A program made the position numbers and the translations under genes. Under the pieces are notes generated by a model. The model was not told where the DNA came from, did no database searches, and worked only from the letters and a program-made list of their open reading frames with translations. 64,000 nt of DNA from Methylopumilus sp947499625 (GTDB lineage: Bacteria > Pseudomonadota > Gammaproteobacteria > Burkholderiales > Methylophilaceae). The stretch covers positions 1,054,001 through 1,118,000 of the forward strand of contig OZ248397.1 in assembly GCA_965234475.1 (NCBI GenBank), in the 5' to 3' direction. Shown piece by piece: positions 8,662 to 17,174 of this stretch (position 1 is the stretch's first letter; each line of letters starts with the position of its first letter).

Positions 8662-9287
8662 GTGATATTAAAAAAATTGCATTAGATGGATTTTGGAAAC
8701 AAAACCCCGGAGTAGTTCAACTACTTGGACTATGCCCAACACTTGCAGTGACAACCTCAGTAATTAATGGCTTGAGCCTTGGTATTGCTACTGCTATTGT
8801 CATGGCTTTATCGAACGGCTCGATATCTCCTATTAGAAAATTTGTGCCCACAGAAATTAGAGTTCCTGTTTTTATTCTCATCATAGCGGCGCTTGTGACT
8901 ATCATTGATTTTAGTATTCACGCTTTTATAGAGCCACTCTATAAAGCTTTAGGTATTTTTATCCCCCTGATTGTAACTAATTGTATTGTTTTAGCTCGCG
9001 TTGAATCGTTTGCAGCAAAAAATGATACAGTCCCTTCTTTTTTCGACGGTCTTTCTATGGGACTTGGTTTAGCAATGGTACTAACCTTGCTTGGCGCATT
9101 GAGAGAGCTCTTTGGTAAAGGCACTTTATTATCTGGAATTGATCTTATCTTTGGATCTTCAGCAAGTAATCTTGTAATTCATTTTTTTAGTGGCTACCAA
9201 GGATTTCTTTTAGCAATACTTCCCCCAGGAGCGTTTATTAGTTTAGCTTGCCTCATTGCATTGAAAAATCATATCGAAGCACGTTAG
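8658..9287 (+). CDS. rnfE: Rnf complex subunit E
   Basis: Membrane subunit paralogous to RnfA and paired with it around the intramembrane Fe-S cluster. The 209 residues contain six predicted helices and the conserved NPGVVQLLGLCPTLAVT and GIFIPLIVTNCIVL segments with their cysteines. Its start overlaps the rnfG stop by four bases. The gene completes the six-subunit complex; nth follows 11 bases later as in E. coli. Confidence 0.95.
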   Translation: MSDIKKIALDGFWKQNPGVVQLLGLCPTLAVTTSVINGLSLGIATAIVMALSNGSISPIRKFVPTEIRVPVFILIIAALVTIIDFSIHAFIEPLYKALGIFIPLIVTNCIVLARVESFAAKNDTVPSFFDGLSMGLGLAMVLTLLGALRELFGKGTLLSGIDLIFGSSASNLVIHFFSGYQGFLLAILPPGAFISLACLIALKNHIEAR

Positions 9288-9298
9288 TAGATTTCCAC

Positions 9299-9934
9299 AT
9301 GAACTCTCAAAAGCGATTTAAGATTTTTGAAACGCTCTCAAATGTTACGCCAAATCCATCTACTGAACTGATTTATCAAAATCCATTTCAGCTTCTAATC
9401 GCAGTCATATTATCTGCTCAAGCTACTGACAAATCAGTAAATAAAGCAACACTCTTATTATTTAATCAAGCCCCCAATGCAGAAAAGCTTTCTCGATTGA
9501 CATTAAGCGATATTGAGTCTTGCATTAAAACAATTGGTTTATATAAGACAAAAGCAAAAAATATACTCGAAACATCTAGAATTATTCATGCTCAATATCA
9601 AGGATCTGTCCCGCAAGATAGATTAGTCCTTGAAGCACTTCCCGGTGTAGGCAGAAAAACAGCAAATGTCATTCTAAATACTATTTTTAATGAGCCAGCT
9701 ATAGCAGTAGATACACACATATTTAGAATTGCAAATCGAATGAATTTAGCACCTGGAGAAACTGTGCTTCAAGTAGAGAAAAAATTAATGAAATCTACAC
9801 CACCACAATTTTTGAAAAGTGCACATCACTTATTGATTCTTCATGGAAGATATACTTGCACTGCGAGACAACCAAAATGCGCAAATTGCGTTATTTATGA
9901 TTTATGTGAATATAAGAAAAAGAGTTTGATTTAG
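9299..9934 (+). CDS. nth: Endonuclease III (DNA glycosylase/AP lyase)
   Basis: Base-excision repair enzyme that removes oxidised pyrimidines and cleaves abasic sites. The HhH motif LPGVGRKTANV carries the catalytic lysine, VDTHIFR carries the catalytic aspartate, and the C-terminal cluster motif CTARQPKCANCVIYDLC has the four cysteines of the 4Fe-4S loop. I use ATG 9299 (MNSQKRFKIFETL), which gives 211 residues exactly as in E. coli; an earlier ATG at 9248 would lie inside rnfE. Its TAG overlaps the stop of the convergent DUF1289 gene. Confidence 0.95.
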   Translation: MNSQKRFKIFETLSNVTPNPSTELIYQNPFQLLIAVILSAQATDKSVNKATLLLFNQAPNAEKLSRLTLSDIESCIKTIGLYKTKAKNILETSRIIHAQYQGSVPQDRLVLEALPGVGRKTANVILNTIFNEPAIAVDTHIFRIANRMNLAPGETVLQVEKKLMKSTPPQFLKSAHHLLILHGRYTCTARQPKCANCVIYDLCEYKKKSLI

Positions 9935-10107
9935 AAAGACATAAGATCAATTTGTCTTTGGGTAGCGATCTGGATTACCTCTTTTTTTTGTATATCACTT
10001 AATGTTATCCACTGAGCAATTTCATCTCGGCTTCTAAAGCATCCTTCACAATAATGGTGATCTTTATTGAGAAGACAAACGCCAATGCAAGGAGATTCAA
10101 TGAGCAT
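9931..10107 (-). CDS. DUF1289 small cysteine-rich protein, 58 aa
   Basis: A short gene reading MLIESPCIGVCLLNKDHHYC and continuing EGCFRSRDEIAQW. Cys7, Cys11, Cys20 and Cys23 form the C-x3-C-x8-C-x2-C pattern of the DUF1289 family, a group of small proteins with a suspected metal or Fe-S site and no proven function. It starts 16 bases downstream of secA on the same strand and so is probably the last cistron of the M23-secA unit. Its TAA overlaps the nth stop by three bases in the tetranucleotide TTAG. The match to the family pattern (SPCIGVC, CxGCxR, W-x4-D) makes it a confident gene. Confidence 0.88.
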   Translation of the reverse strand: MLIESPCIGVCLLNKDHHYCEGCFRSRDEIAQWITLSDIQKKEVIQIATQRQIDLMSF

Positions 10108-10123
10108 GATTAACTTTCTTTAA

Positions 10124-12793
10124 TTATTCTAAAGCACCATGACAATGTTTATATTTTTTATTACTTCCACATGGGCACGGATCATTTCTTCCAACTTTGG
10201 GTATCCCATCTTCTACATTATCTTTTTTGCTTGATGACTTTTTAACTTCATCTTTATTTTTTTGGTCGATCTCATTTACTTCAGCTTCGTTTTTGATCTT
10301 TACGACCATAGTAATCCGAGTCACCTCAGATTTTACTGTATCTAGAAGATATCCAAATAATTCAAAAGCCTCTTTCTTATACTCTTGTTTAGGGTTTTTT
10401 TGCGCATAAGAACGTAAATGTATCCCTTGCCTTAAATGATCTAGGGATGATAAATGCTCTCTCCAATGGTGATCAATGCTTTGTAACATAACCGTTTTTT
10501 CAAAATGTCGAATAACATCCTGACCCACCAAAGACTCTTTTTCCTGATATTGCTTATTCGCAAGAGAAATGACTCTCTCATAAATTTCTTCAATAGCAAT
10601 CTGAGGTTCTTTTTCAACCCATCCTTTAATAGAAAGACTCAAGCCGTAGTCTGAGAATAAAACTTTTTCTAAGGAAGGAATATCCCACATATCTTCCATG
10701 CTTCCTTGTGGAATATAACTCTGTGAAAGATTACGAAGAACATCTACTCTCATTGCTGAGATTGTTTCAGCGGTTTGATCTGAATCAAGCAGTTCATTTC
10801 TTTGCTCATAAATCACTTTTCTTTGATCATTTGCAACATCATCATATTCAAGTAGCTGTTTCCTGATATCGAAATTACGACCCTCAACTTTTCTTTGCGC
10901 ATTTTCAATGGCTTTTGTTACCCATGAATGTTCTATCGCTTCGCCCTCTGGCATTTTTAACTTTTCCATAATGGCTGACACACGATCAGATGCAAATATT
11001 CTTAACAAAGAATCTTCTAACGATAAATAGAAACGACTGGACCCAGGATCTCCTTGTCTTCCTGCGCGACCTCTTAATTGATTATCTACACGTCTTGATT
11101 CATGCCTTTCTGTGCCGATAATATGAAGACCGCCTGCTTTAACCACTAGACTATTTTGTTCTTTCCATGCATCTTTAATTACTTGAATTTCTTTTTCTTT
11201 TTTACTTTCAGTTAATTTATCATTTAACTTAATTTCATGGATATCAGCTTCAATACTTCCACCAAGCACAATATCTGTTCCACGACCTGCCATATTCGTC
11301 GCAATCGTAATCATCCCCGGACGGCCCGCTTGCGCAATAATTTGCGCTTCTTTTTCGTGATGTTTTGCATTCAATACTTGATGTTTTAATTTTACTTTTG
11401 TAAGTAATGCTGAAATGAGCTCTGAATTTTCAATCGATGTGGTGCCCACCAATACTGGCTGATCAATTTTTTGACATGCTTTAATATCTTCAATCACTGC
11501 AGCATATCTTTCTTGTGAAGAGCGATATACTTTATCCATCATATCTTTTCTTTGCGTGGTTCGATGAGGAGGAATGATGATGGTTTCTAGTCCATAGATT
11601 TGATTGAATTCAAAAGCTTCAGTATCAGCTGTACCAGTCATGCCAGATAATTTCTCATACATCCTAAAATAATTTTGGAATGTAATAGAGGCTAGCGTTT
11701 GATTCTCTTTTTGTATCTCAACGCCTTCTTTAGCTTCAACAGCCTGATGGATGCCTTCTGACCATCTGCGACCAGGCATCATTCTTCCGCTAAACTCATC
11801 CACAATAATGATGCTATTGTCTTTCACCACATAATGTTGATCTTTATTAAATAGGTTTCTTGCTTTTAATGATGCATTGATATGGTGAACGAGCGAAATA
11901 TTGGTTGCATCATATAAGCTTGATTGTTTAGATAATAGCTCTGCTTTAATCAATAACTTCTCTACATTCTCATGGCCGCTCTCAGACAGAATCACTTGAT
12001 GTGCTTTTTCATCTATCCAATAATCGCCGCCTTCCTCTTCAGTTTTTTGTTTCGATAGCTTTGCCACAACCAAATTAATTTTAGTATAAAGATCAACATT
12101 ATCTTCGGCCTGCCCTGAAATGATTAAAGGCGTCCTCGCCTCATCAATTAATATTGAATCAACCTCGTCCACTAAACCGTAATGCAACTTTCTCTGAACG
12201 CGCTCTTCTTTAGCGAAGATCATGTTATCTCTTAGATAGTCAAAACCAAATTCATTGTTTGTGCCGTAAGTAATGTCAGCCTCATAAGCTTTTTTCTTCT
12301 CTTCACTTGAAATATTAGATAAATTAATACCTACCTCGAGACCCAAGAATCTATAAATCTGACCCATCCATTCTGCATCTCTTTTTGCAAGATAATCATT
12401 TACGGTAATGACATGAACGCCCTTGCCCACAAGCGCGTTAAGGTATATGGGCAAGGTTGCAACAAGTGTCTTGCCTTCACCTGTTCGCATTTCTGAAATT
12501 TTTCCGTCATGAAGTGCCATGCCACCAATGAGCTGTACATCAAAATGACGCATTTCTAATACACGACAACTTGCCTCTCTAACAACAGCGAAAGCCTCAA
12601 CTAATAAATCATCTAACTTTTGTCCTTCGTTAAGTCGTTTTTTAAACTCAGTAGTTTTAGCTTTTAAAGCTGTATCACTAAGTTTTTTAGTTGTATCTTC
12701 TAGTAAATTTATTTGCTGAGCTTTTTTACCATAATCTTTAAGAAGTCTATCGTTTCTACTTCCAAATAAATTCTTAACAATGGTCTTTAACAT
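10124..12793 (-). CDS. secA: Preprotein translocase ATPase SecA
   Basis: Motor of the Sec translocase that drives unfolded preproteins through SecYEG. The 889 residues include the Walker A region EMRTGEGKTLVA, DEVDSILIDEARTPLI, the preprotein cross-linking domain, the second nucleotide-binding domain with NMAGRGTDIVLGG and NQLRGRAGRQGDPGSS, the helical scaffold, and a C-terminal zinc-binding SecB-contact motif CPCGSNKKYKHCHG. Length agrees with E. coli SecA (901). It lies 36 bases downstream of the M23 peptidase gene on the same strand. Confidence 0.97.
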   Translation of the reverse strand: MLKTIVKNLFGSRNDRLLKDYGKKAQQINLLEDTTKKLSDTALKAKTTEFKKRLNEGQKLDDLLVEAFAVVREASCRVLEMRHFDVQLIGGMALHDGKISEMRTGEGKTLVATLPIYLNALVGKGVHVITVNDYLAKRDAEWMGQIYRFLGLEVGINLSNISSEEKKKAYEADITYGTNNEFGFDYLRDNMIFAKEERVQRKLHYGLVDEVDSILIDEARTPLIISGQAEDNVDLYTKINLVVAKLSKQKTEEEGGDYWIDEKAHQVILSESGHENVEKLLIKAELLSKQSSLYDATNISLVHHINASLKARNLFNKDQHYVVKDNSIIIVDEFSGRMMPGRRWSEGIHQAVEAKEGVEIQKENQTLASITFQNYFRMYEKLSGMTGTADTEAFEFNQIYGLETIIIPPHRTTQRKDMMDKVYRSSQERYAAVIEDIKACQKIDQPVLVGTTSIENSELISALLTKVKLKHQVLNAKHHEKEAQIIAQAGRPGMITIATNMAGRGTDIVLGGSIEADIHEIKLNDKLTESKKEKEIQVIKDAWKEQNSLVVKAGGLHIIGTERHESRRVDNQLRGRAGRQGDPGSSRFYLSLEDSLLRIFASDRVSAIMEKLKMPEGEAIEHSWVTKAIENAQRKVEGRNFDIRKQLLEYDDVANDQRKVIYEQRNELLDSDQTAETISAMRVDVLRNLSQSYIPQGSMEDMWDIPSLEKVLFSDYGLSLSIKGWVEKEPQIAIEEIYERVISLANKQYQEKESLVGQDVIRHFEKTVMLQSIDHHWREHLSSLDHLRQGIHLRSYAQKNPKQEYKKEAFELFGYLLDTVKSEVTRITMVVKIKNEAEVNEIDQKNKDEVKKSSSKKDNVEDGIPKVGRNDPCPCGSNKKYKHCHGALE

Positions 12794-12829
12794 AATGTGA
12801 ATATTCTTAGTCGAAATAATTTGAAATAA

Positions 12830-13720
12830 TTAATATTGAAGATATTTGCGAGGATCTAAAGGCTCACCATTCACTCTGATTTCATAATGAAGATGAGGAC
12901 CTGTCGATCTTCCAGTATTGCCTACTAATGCTACAACTTGATTCTTTTTAATGCGATCACCCTCTTTAACTAATAATTTAGCCGCATGAGCATATCGTGT
13001 TTCAAGACCAGATCCATGAGAGATCCTAACCATATTGCCATACTCAGGCGTTACTTCAGCTGCTATAACTATACCTGCAGCAGTCGCCTTAATAGGCTGA
13101 CCAGCTTCTGCACTAAAATCTAATCCTTCATGAAACGCTCTCACACCTAAAAAAGGATCTTCTCTCCAACCATAACTTGATGAATTAAAAGGAGCATTGA
13201 CTGGAGAAGCATTTGGCAAAGTGTCTTTAAACACACTTTGTTTTAGATAAATGGCTTCTAAATTATTGTAGTGCTCTTCACGCTTTTCAATATCAAGCGT
13301 TAACTTATCAATAAATGACTGAAGCTCGGCTTCGGAAAAATTTTTTTCAGGAACAAAAGGACCTCCTTGACCGGCTGATTTTATAGGTGCTGGCTTGGAA
13401 TTTTTTTCATTTATTTTTAATTTTTCTTTTGCGAAGCCTTGAAGTCTCTGTGCTTGATTATCTATACGCATCAATCGGGCCTGGAGCTCACCAATTTGGG
13501 TTGCATAAATATCTAGATTCTTTTGAAAGCTCCCCGAATTAAGGTCAAGTTTAAGGCTAATTAATGATTTTTTTTCTTCAACGTCACCGTTATATTTTGA
13601 ATCAAGCCAGCTAAAACCTTGAATGAGCGCAATAAAGCACAAAAATATTATGGCGATAAAAGTCACTAAATGGACACTTTTTGGCTTTGATGTACTATTT
13701 GTTACAAAGATAATTCGCAT
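12830..13720 (-). CDS. M23 family murein endopeptidase (LytM type)
   Basis: An envelope protein of 296 residues. The N-terminus is cytoplasmic and a single membrane anchor spans about residues 18-38. A coiled-coil-prone region with repeated Glu/Gln/Leu follows (about 50-150), then a C-terminal LytM domain. The zinc site is complete: FHEGLDFS supplies His and Asp, and GPHLHYEIRV the other histidines, so it should be catalytically active on peptidoglycan cross-bridges, unlike degenerate EnvC/NlpD activators. It precedes secA and is divergent from the dciA-like gene, an arrangement known from betaproteobacteria. Confidence 0.9.
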   Translation of the reverse strand: MRIIFVTNSTSKPKSVHLVTFIAIIFLCFIALIQGFSWLDSKYNGDVEEKKSLISLKLDLNSGSFQKNLDIYATQIGELQARLMRIDNQAQRLQGFAKEKLKINEKNSKPAPIKSAGQGGPFVPEKNFSEAELQSFIDKLTLDIEKREEHYNNLEAIYLKQSVFKDTLPNASPVNAPFNSSSYGWREDPFLGVRAFHEGLDFSAEAGQPIKATAAGIVIAAEVTPEYGNMVRISHGSGLETRYAHAAKLLVKEGDRIKKNQVVALVGNTGRSTGPHLHYEIRVNGEPLDPRKYLQY

Positions 13721-13762
13721 TGAAATCTAAAATTTAGCTTAAATAATAGATAATTATAACTT

Positions 13763-14206
13763 ATGAAGCCCGTGAACAAGCTTTTGGAAAGTGAAGTATT
13801 TTCCTTGATTAGAGAGAAAAATCGCTCTATTTCTTGCTATCAAAAGCTATGGTCGATCAAAGCCCCAACCAAATTGGCCCCTTTATCTCATGTCGGCGGG
13901 ATTCAAGATGACGTTTTGACCATTTATGTTGAAAACAGTGGCATTGCGAGCAAATTAAAATTTATTGAGTCCACACTTCTTAAGGACTTGAATGAAGGCA
14001 TTCAAAAAGAAATACCCTATGCTAACCCCATTAAATCCTTAAAAATAAAATTGGTAATTAAAAATTCCAAAATTACCCCTCCTCGATCTAAAAGCTTTCC
14101 TGCTCAAGCTAAGTTTGCTTTAGAAAATTTATTAAATAACCTCGAAGATTCGCCTTTAAGACATCGTCTTATTAGATTAATTAAACATCATACAAATGCT
14201 GACTGA
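13763..14206 (+). CDS. dciA: DUF721/DciA-like protein, putative replicative helicase loader
   Basis: A 147-residue DUF721 (DciA) protein. DciA loads the DnaB helicase in the many bacteria without DnaC or DnaI. The N-terminal half shows the family pattern KLLESEVFSLI, LWSIKAPTKLAPLSHVGG, DDVLTIYVENSGIASKLKF and FIESTLLKDLNE, a KH-like fold; the C-terminal half is basic and probably disordered with a short helix. Family members in betaproteobacteria commonly sit beside M23-secA and lpxC; here the M23-secA side is kept and lpxC is 15 kb away. The start lies 42 bases from the divergent M23 gene, and the 3' end overlaps the permease gene by 11 bases. Confidence 0.75.
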   Translation: MKPVNKLLESEVFSLIREKNRSISCYQKLWSIKAPTKLAPLSHVGGIQDDVLTIYVENSGIASKLKFIESTLLKDLNEGIQKEIPYANPIKSLKIKLVIKNSKITPPRSKSFPAQAKFALENLLNNLEDSPLRHRLIRLIKHHTNAD

Positions 14207-14993
14207 AGCAATTATCCTCATCCTTGCTGGAAGCATTGTCGGGACTTTATCAGGACTTCTTGGCATTGGCGGGGGCCTTATCATCGTTCCCATCCTCACG
14301 TTTGTCTTAATCCATTTTCATCAAGCTGCCTTTGATCAAGCGATATTAATGGCCATTGGGACTTCGCTCGCTTCTATTGTTTTTACAGGGGGTATGTCAA
14401 GTTTCTATCATACAAAACGAAATAACATGAATTGGTCGACAGCTGCTCATTATATCCCTGGGGTTTTATTAGGCTCATCTATGACGGCTTTTGTCATACC
14501 CCATTTAAATATCGCATTCATTAAACATGCTTTTATTGCCTATACCTTTTTTGCTGCCTATGAGATTTTTAAGTCGCCTAAAATCAAAAGTGTTATTCAA
14601 TTGCCATCAGGGTTTTTTGCTAATATTTATGGGTTCACCATCGCTTCTATCTCGACCGTGATTGGGATTGGGGGCGGAACAATGTTTGTACCTTATTTCA
14701 TTTATCATAAAGTTAAACCGCGACTTGCTGTCGGACTCTCAAGCTCACTAGGAGTATTTATCGGGTTAGGCGCTTCATTAGGCTTTATCAAAAATGGCTT
14801 ACATGTCAGTCAGCTTCCTAAATTCAGTATCGGTTACATCTATCTACCTGGACTTATATTGATGACATCTTCAAGTCTAATTTTTGTAAGATTAGCAACA
14901 AAATGGATTCATCAAATTTCTGTTTTATCATTAAAAAAAATATTCGCCTGTCTATTATTTTTAATCGGCTTGTCAATGCTTTTCGCAGGATAA
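14196..14993 (+). CDS. TauE/SafE family membrane permease
   Basis: A 265-residue polytopic protein with about eight helices and the two inverted family repeats: GTLSGLLGIGGGLIIVPIL near the N-terminus and STVIGIGGGTMFVPYFI in the second half. The family exports sulfite, sulfoacetate and other organic anions or sulfur compounds; the substrate here cannot be told. It overlaps the dciA-like gene by 11 bases, suggesting coupled translation without a shared function. No terminator is visible before hppA. Confidence 0.85.
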   Translation: MLTEAIILILAGSIVGTLSGLLGIGGGLIIVPILTFVLIHFHQAAFDQAILMAIGTSLASIVFTGGMSSFYHTKRNNMNWSTAAHYIPGVLLGSSMTAFVIPHLNIAFIKHAFIAYTFFAAYEIFKSPKIKSVIQLPSGFFANIYGFTIASISTVIGIGGGTMFVPYFIYHKVKPRLAVGLSSSLGVFIGLGASLGFIKNGLHVSQLPKFSIGYIYLPGLILMTSSSLIFVRLATKWIHQISVLSLKKIFACLLFLIGLSMLFAG

Positions 14994-15037
14994 TTTGTAA
15001 TTAAAATGTCTAGTTTTGTAGTCACAAAGTTATTGAA

Positions 15038-15046
15038 TGTGATAAT
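15038..15046 (+). promoter_or_regulatory. hppA: Extended -10 promoter candidate for hppA
   Basis: TGTGATAAT fits the extended -10 pattern TGnTATAAT with one mismatch. It lies 49 bases before the hppA start; a TTGTAG at 15016-15021 could be a distant -35 (19-base spacing). A good AGGAG ribosome site follows at about 15087. Confidence 0.45.
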
Positions 15047-15095
15047 TTATTAAATAAGTTTTTCATTTTAAGATTTCCAAAATTTAGGAGAATGT

Positions 15096-17120
15096 ATGTC
15101 AGAATTTAACCTTATTATCGGCGCAGCGCTATTGGCAATTCTTTATGGTGCAGTGATGAGCGCTTGGATATTTAAACTACCTGCTGGCAATGCAAAAATG
15201 CAAGAAATTGCCCTTGCTATTCAAGAAGGGGCAAAAGCCTATCTCGCAAGACAATACAAAGCGATATCAATCGTAGGTGTCGTGCTAGCCATTCTAATTG
15301 CTATGTTTATATCAAAAGATACTGCGTTAGGGTTTGTCGTTGGTGCTTTTCTATCCGGTGCTTGCGGGTTTATTGGCATGAATGTCTCAGTGAAAGCCAA
15401 TGTCAGAACAGCACAAGCTGCTACAAAAGGTATTGTTCCAGCACTTGATGTAGCTTTTAAAGGTGGGGCTGTTACAGGTTTATTAGTTGTTGGACTTGGG
15501 CTTCTAGGGGTCACAGGTTTTTATATGTACCTAGGTGGCGCTGAAGCAACTGATTTAAACCCTCTTATTGGTTTCGCTTTTGGTTCCTCACTTATTTCAA
15601 TTTTTGCCCGTTTAGGTGGCGGTATCTTTACTAAAGGTGCTGATGTAGGTGCTGATTTAGTAGGTAAAGTTGAGGCTGGTATTCCAGAAGATGATCCAAG
15701 AAATCCTGCAGTGATTGCAGATAACGTGGGTGATAATGTTGGTGACTGCGCAGGTATGGCAGCAGATTTATTCGAAACTTATGCGGTAACTTTAATTGCA
15801 ACTATGCTCCTTGGCGGGCTCGTCATTACAAATAATGGTACAAGTGGAATTATTTATCCACTTCTATTAGGTGCGGCTTCAATCGTGACATCGATTGTTG
15901 GATGTTTTTTTGTAAGGGCTACGCCTAAAATGAAAAATGTAATGCCTGCATTATATAAAGGTCTCATCGTAGCCGGCGGACTTTCACTTATAGCTTTCTA
16001 CTATGTAACAAACTTTGTATTTCCTGAAGGCGTTTCGATCCAAAATGTAAACGTTTCATCTATGGCTTTATTCCAAGCATGTATCGTAGGTCTACTATTA
16101 ACAGCGGCTTTAGTATGGATTACGGAATATTATACGGGTACAGATTATGAGCCGGTAAGACACGTTGCTCGCGCTTCCAAAACAGGTCACGCAACAAACA
16201 TTATTGCTGGCATTGGTATTTCAATGAAATCTACAGCCTTGCCTGTAATATCAGTTTGTATTGCAATTTTCGTATCTCATCATCTTGCAGGCCTTTATGG
16301 TATTGCAGTTGCTGCTACATCGATGTTAAGTATGGCTGGCATTATTGTCGCATTAGATGCATACGGTCCAATCACCGATAACGCAGGTGGCATTGCTGAA
16401 ATGGCTGGATTACCTAAAAGCGTTCGTGATGTGACTGATCCATTAGATGCGGTTGGTAATACAACTAAAGCAGTCACTAAAGGTTATGCGATTGGATCAG
16501 CAGGCCTTGCAGCGCTTGTTCTTTTTGCAGACTACACACATAAATTAGAATCTGTAGGTATTGCAACCACATTTGATTTAAGTGACCCGTTAGTTATTAT
16601 TGGATTAATTATTGGCGGTCTTATTCCTTACCTTTTTGCTGCGATGGCCATGGAAGCTGTAGGAAGAGCTGCGGGCGCAGTAGTTGAAGAAGTAAGACGT
16701 CAATTCAAAACTATTAAAGGCATTATGACTGGTAAAGGCAAACCTGATTATGCTCGCGCCGTTGATATGTTAACGACAGCAGCTATTAAGGAAATGATTG
16801 TGCCTTCATTGCTTCCTGTTGCAGTACCAATTGTTGTAGGCTTAACTTTAGGCCCTAAAGCATTAGGCGGTCTTCTCATGGGAACTATTGTAACCGGTTT
16901 ATTTGTAGCTATCTCAATGTGCACAGGTGGTGGCGCTTGGGATAATGCAAAAAAATATATTGAAGATGGTAATCATGGCGGTAAAGGTTCAGAAGCACAC
17001 AAAGCAGCTATCACAGGAGATACCGTAGGTGATCCTTACAAAGATACTGCTGGCCCTGCTATTAATCCGCTTATTAAAATTATTAATATTGTGGCTCTTC
17101 TCATCGTGCCACTTCTTTAA
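15096..17120 (+). CDS. hppA: Membrane-bound proton-pumping pyrophosphatase, predicted K+-independent
   Basis: Hydrolyses pyrophosphate and pumps protons across the cytoplasmic membrane, recovering energy from biosynthetic PPi. The 674 residues carry about 16 helices. The pyrophosphate/Mg site DVGADLVGKVEAGIPEDDPRN (183-203) and DNVGDNVGDCAG (209-220) are intact, as is the second acidic cluster near the C-terminus (GDTVGDPYKDTAGPA). The subtype motif reads GNTTKA with Lys at residue 458, where K+-dependent enzymes have Ala; by the established rule this is a K+-independent H+-PPase. A strong bidirectional terminator follows. The gene stands alone with its own promoter and ribosome site. Confidence 0.96.
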   Translation: MSEFNLIIGAALLAILYGAVMSAWIFKLPAGNAKMQEIALAIQEGAKAYLARQYKAISIVGVVLAILIAMFISKDTALGFVVGAFLSGACGFIGMNVSVKANVRTAQAATKGIVPALDVAFKGGAVTGLLVVGLGLLGVTGFYMYLGGAEATDLNPLIGFAFGSSLISIFARLGGGIFTKGADVGADLVGKVEAGIPEDDPRNPAVIADNVGDNVGDCAGMAADLFETYAVTLIATMLLGGLVITNNGTSGIIYPLLLGAASIVTSIVGCFFVRATPKMKNVMPALYKGLIVAGGLSLIAFYYVTNFVFPEGVSIQNVNVSSMALFQACIVGLLLTAALVWITEYYTGTDYEPVRHVARASKTGHATNIIAGIGISMKSTALPVISVCIAIFVSHHLAGLYGIAVAATSMLSMAGIIVALDAYGPITDNAGGIAEMAGLPKSVRDVTDPLDAVGNTTKAVTKGYAIGSAGLAALVLFADYTHKLESVGIATTFDLSDPLVIIGLIIGGLIPYLFAAMAMEAVGRAAGAVVEEVRRQFKTIKGIMTGKGKPDYARAVDMLTTAAIKEMIVPSLLPVAVPIVVGLTLGPKALGGLLMGTIVTGLFVAISMCTGGGAWDNAKKYIEDGNHGGKGSEAHKAAITGDTVGDPYKDTAGPAINPLIKIINIVALLIVPLL

Positions 17121-17129
17121 TTGTTGAAT

Positions 17130-17163
17130 AAAAAAAAGCGCCTTACTCAAGGCGCTTTTTTTA
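17130..17163. terminator. Bidirectional Rho-independent terminator between hppA and purC
   Basis: The stem GCGCCTT (17138-17144) / AAGGCGC (17149-17155) with loop ACTC has seven A on the left and seven T on the right, so it can terminate both hppA (plus) and the tkt-gap-pgk-purC direction (minus). Confidence 0.95.
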
Positions 17164-17174
17164 TTTAAATCAAT

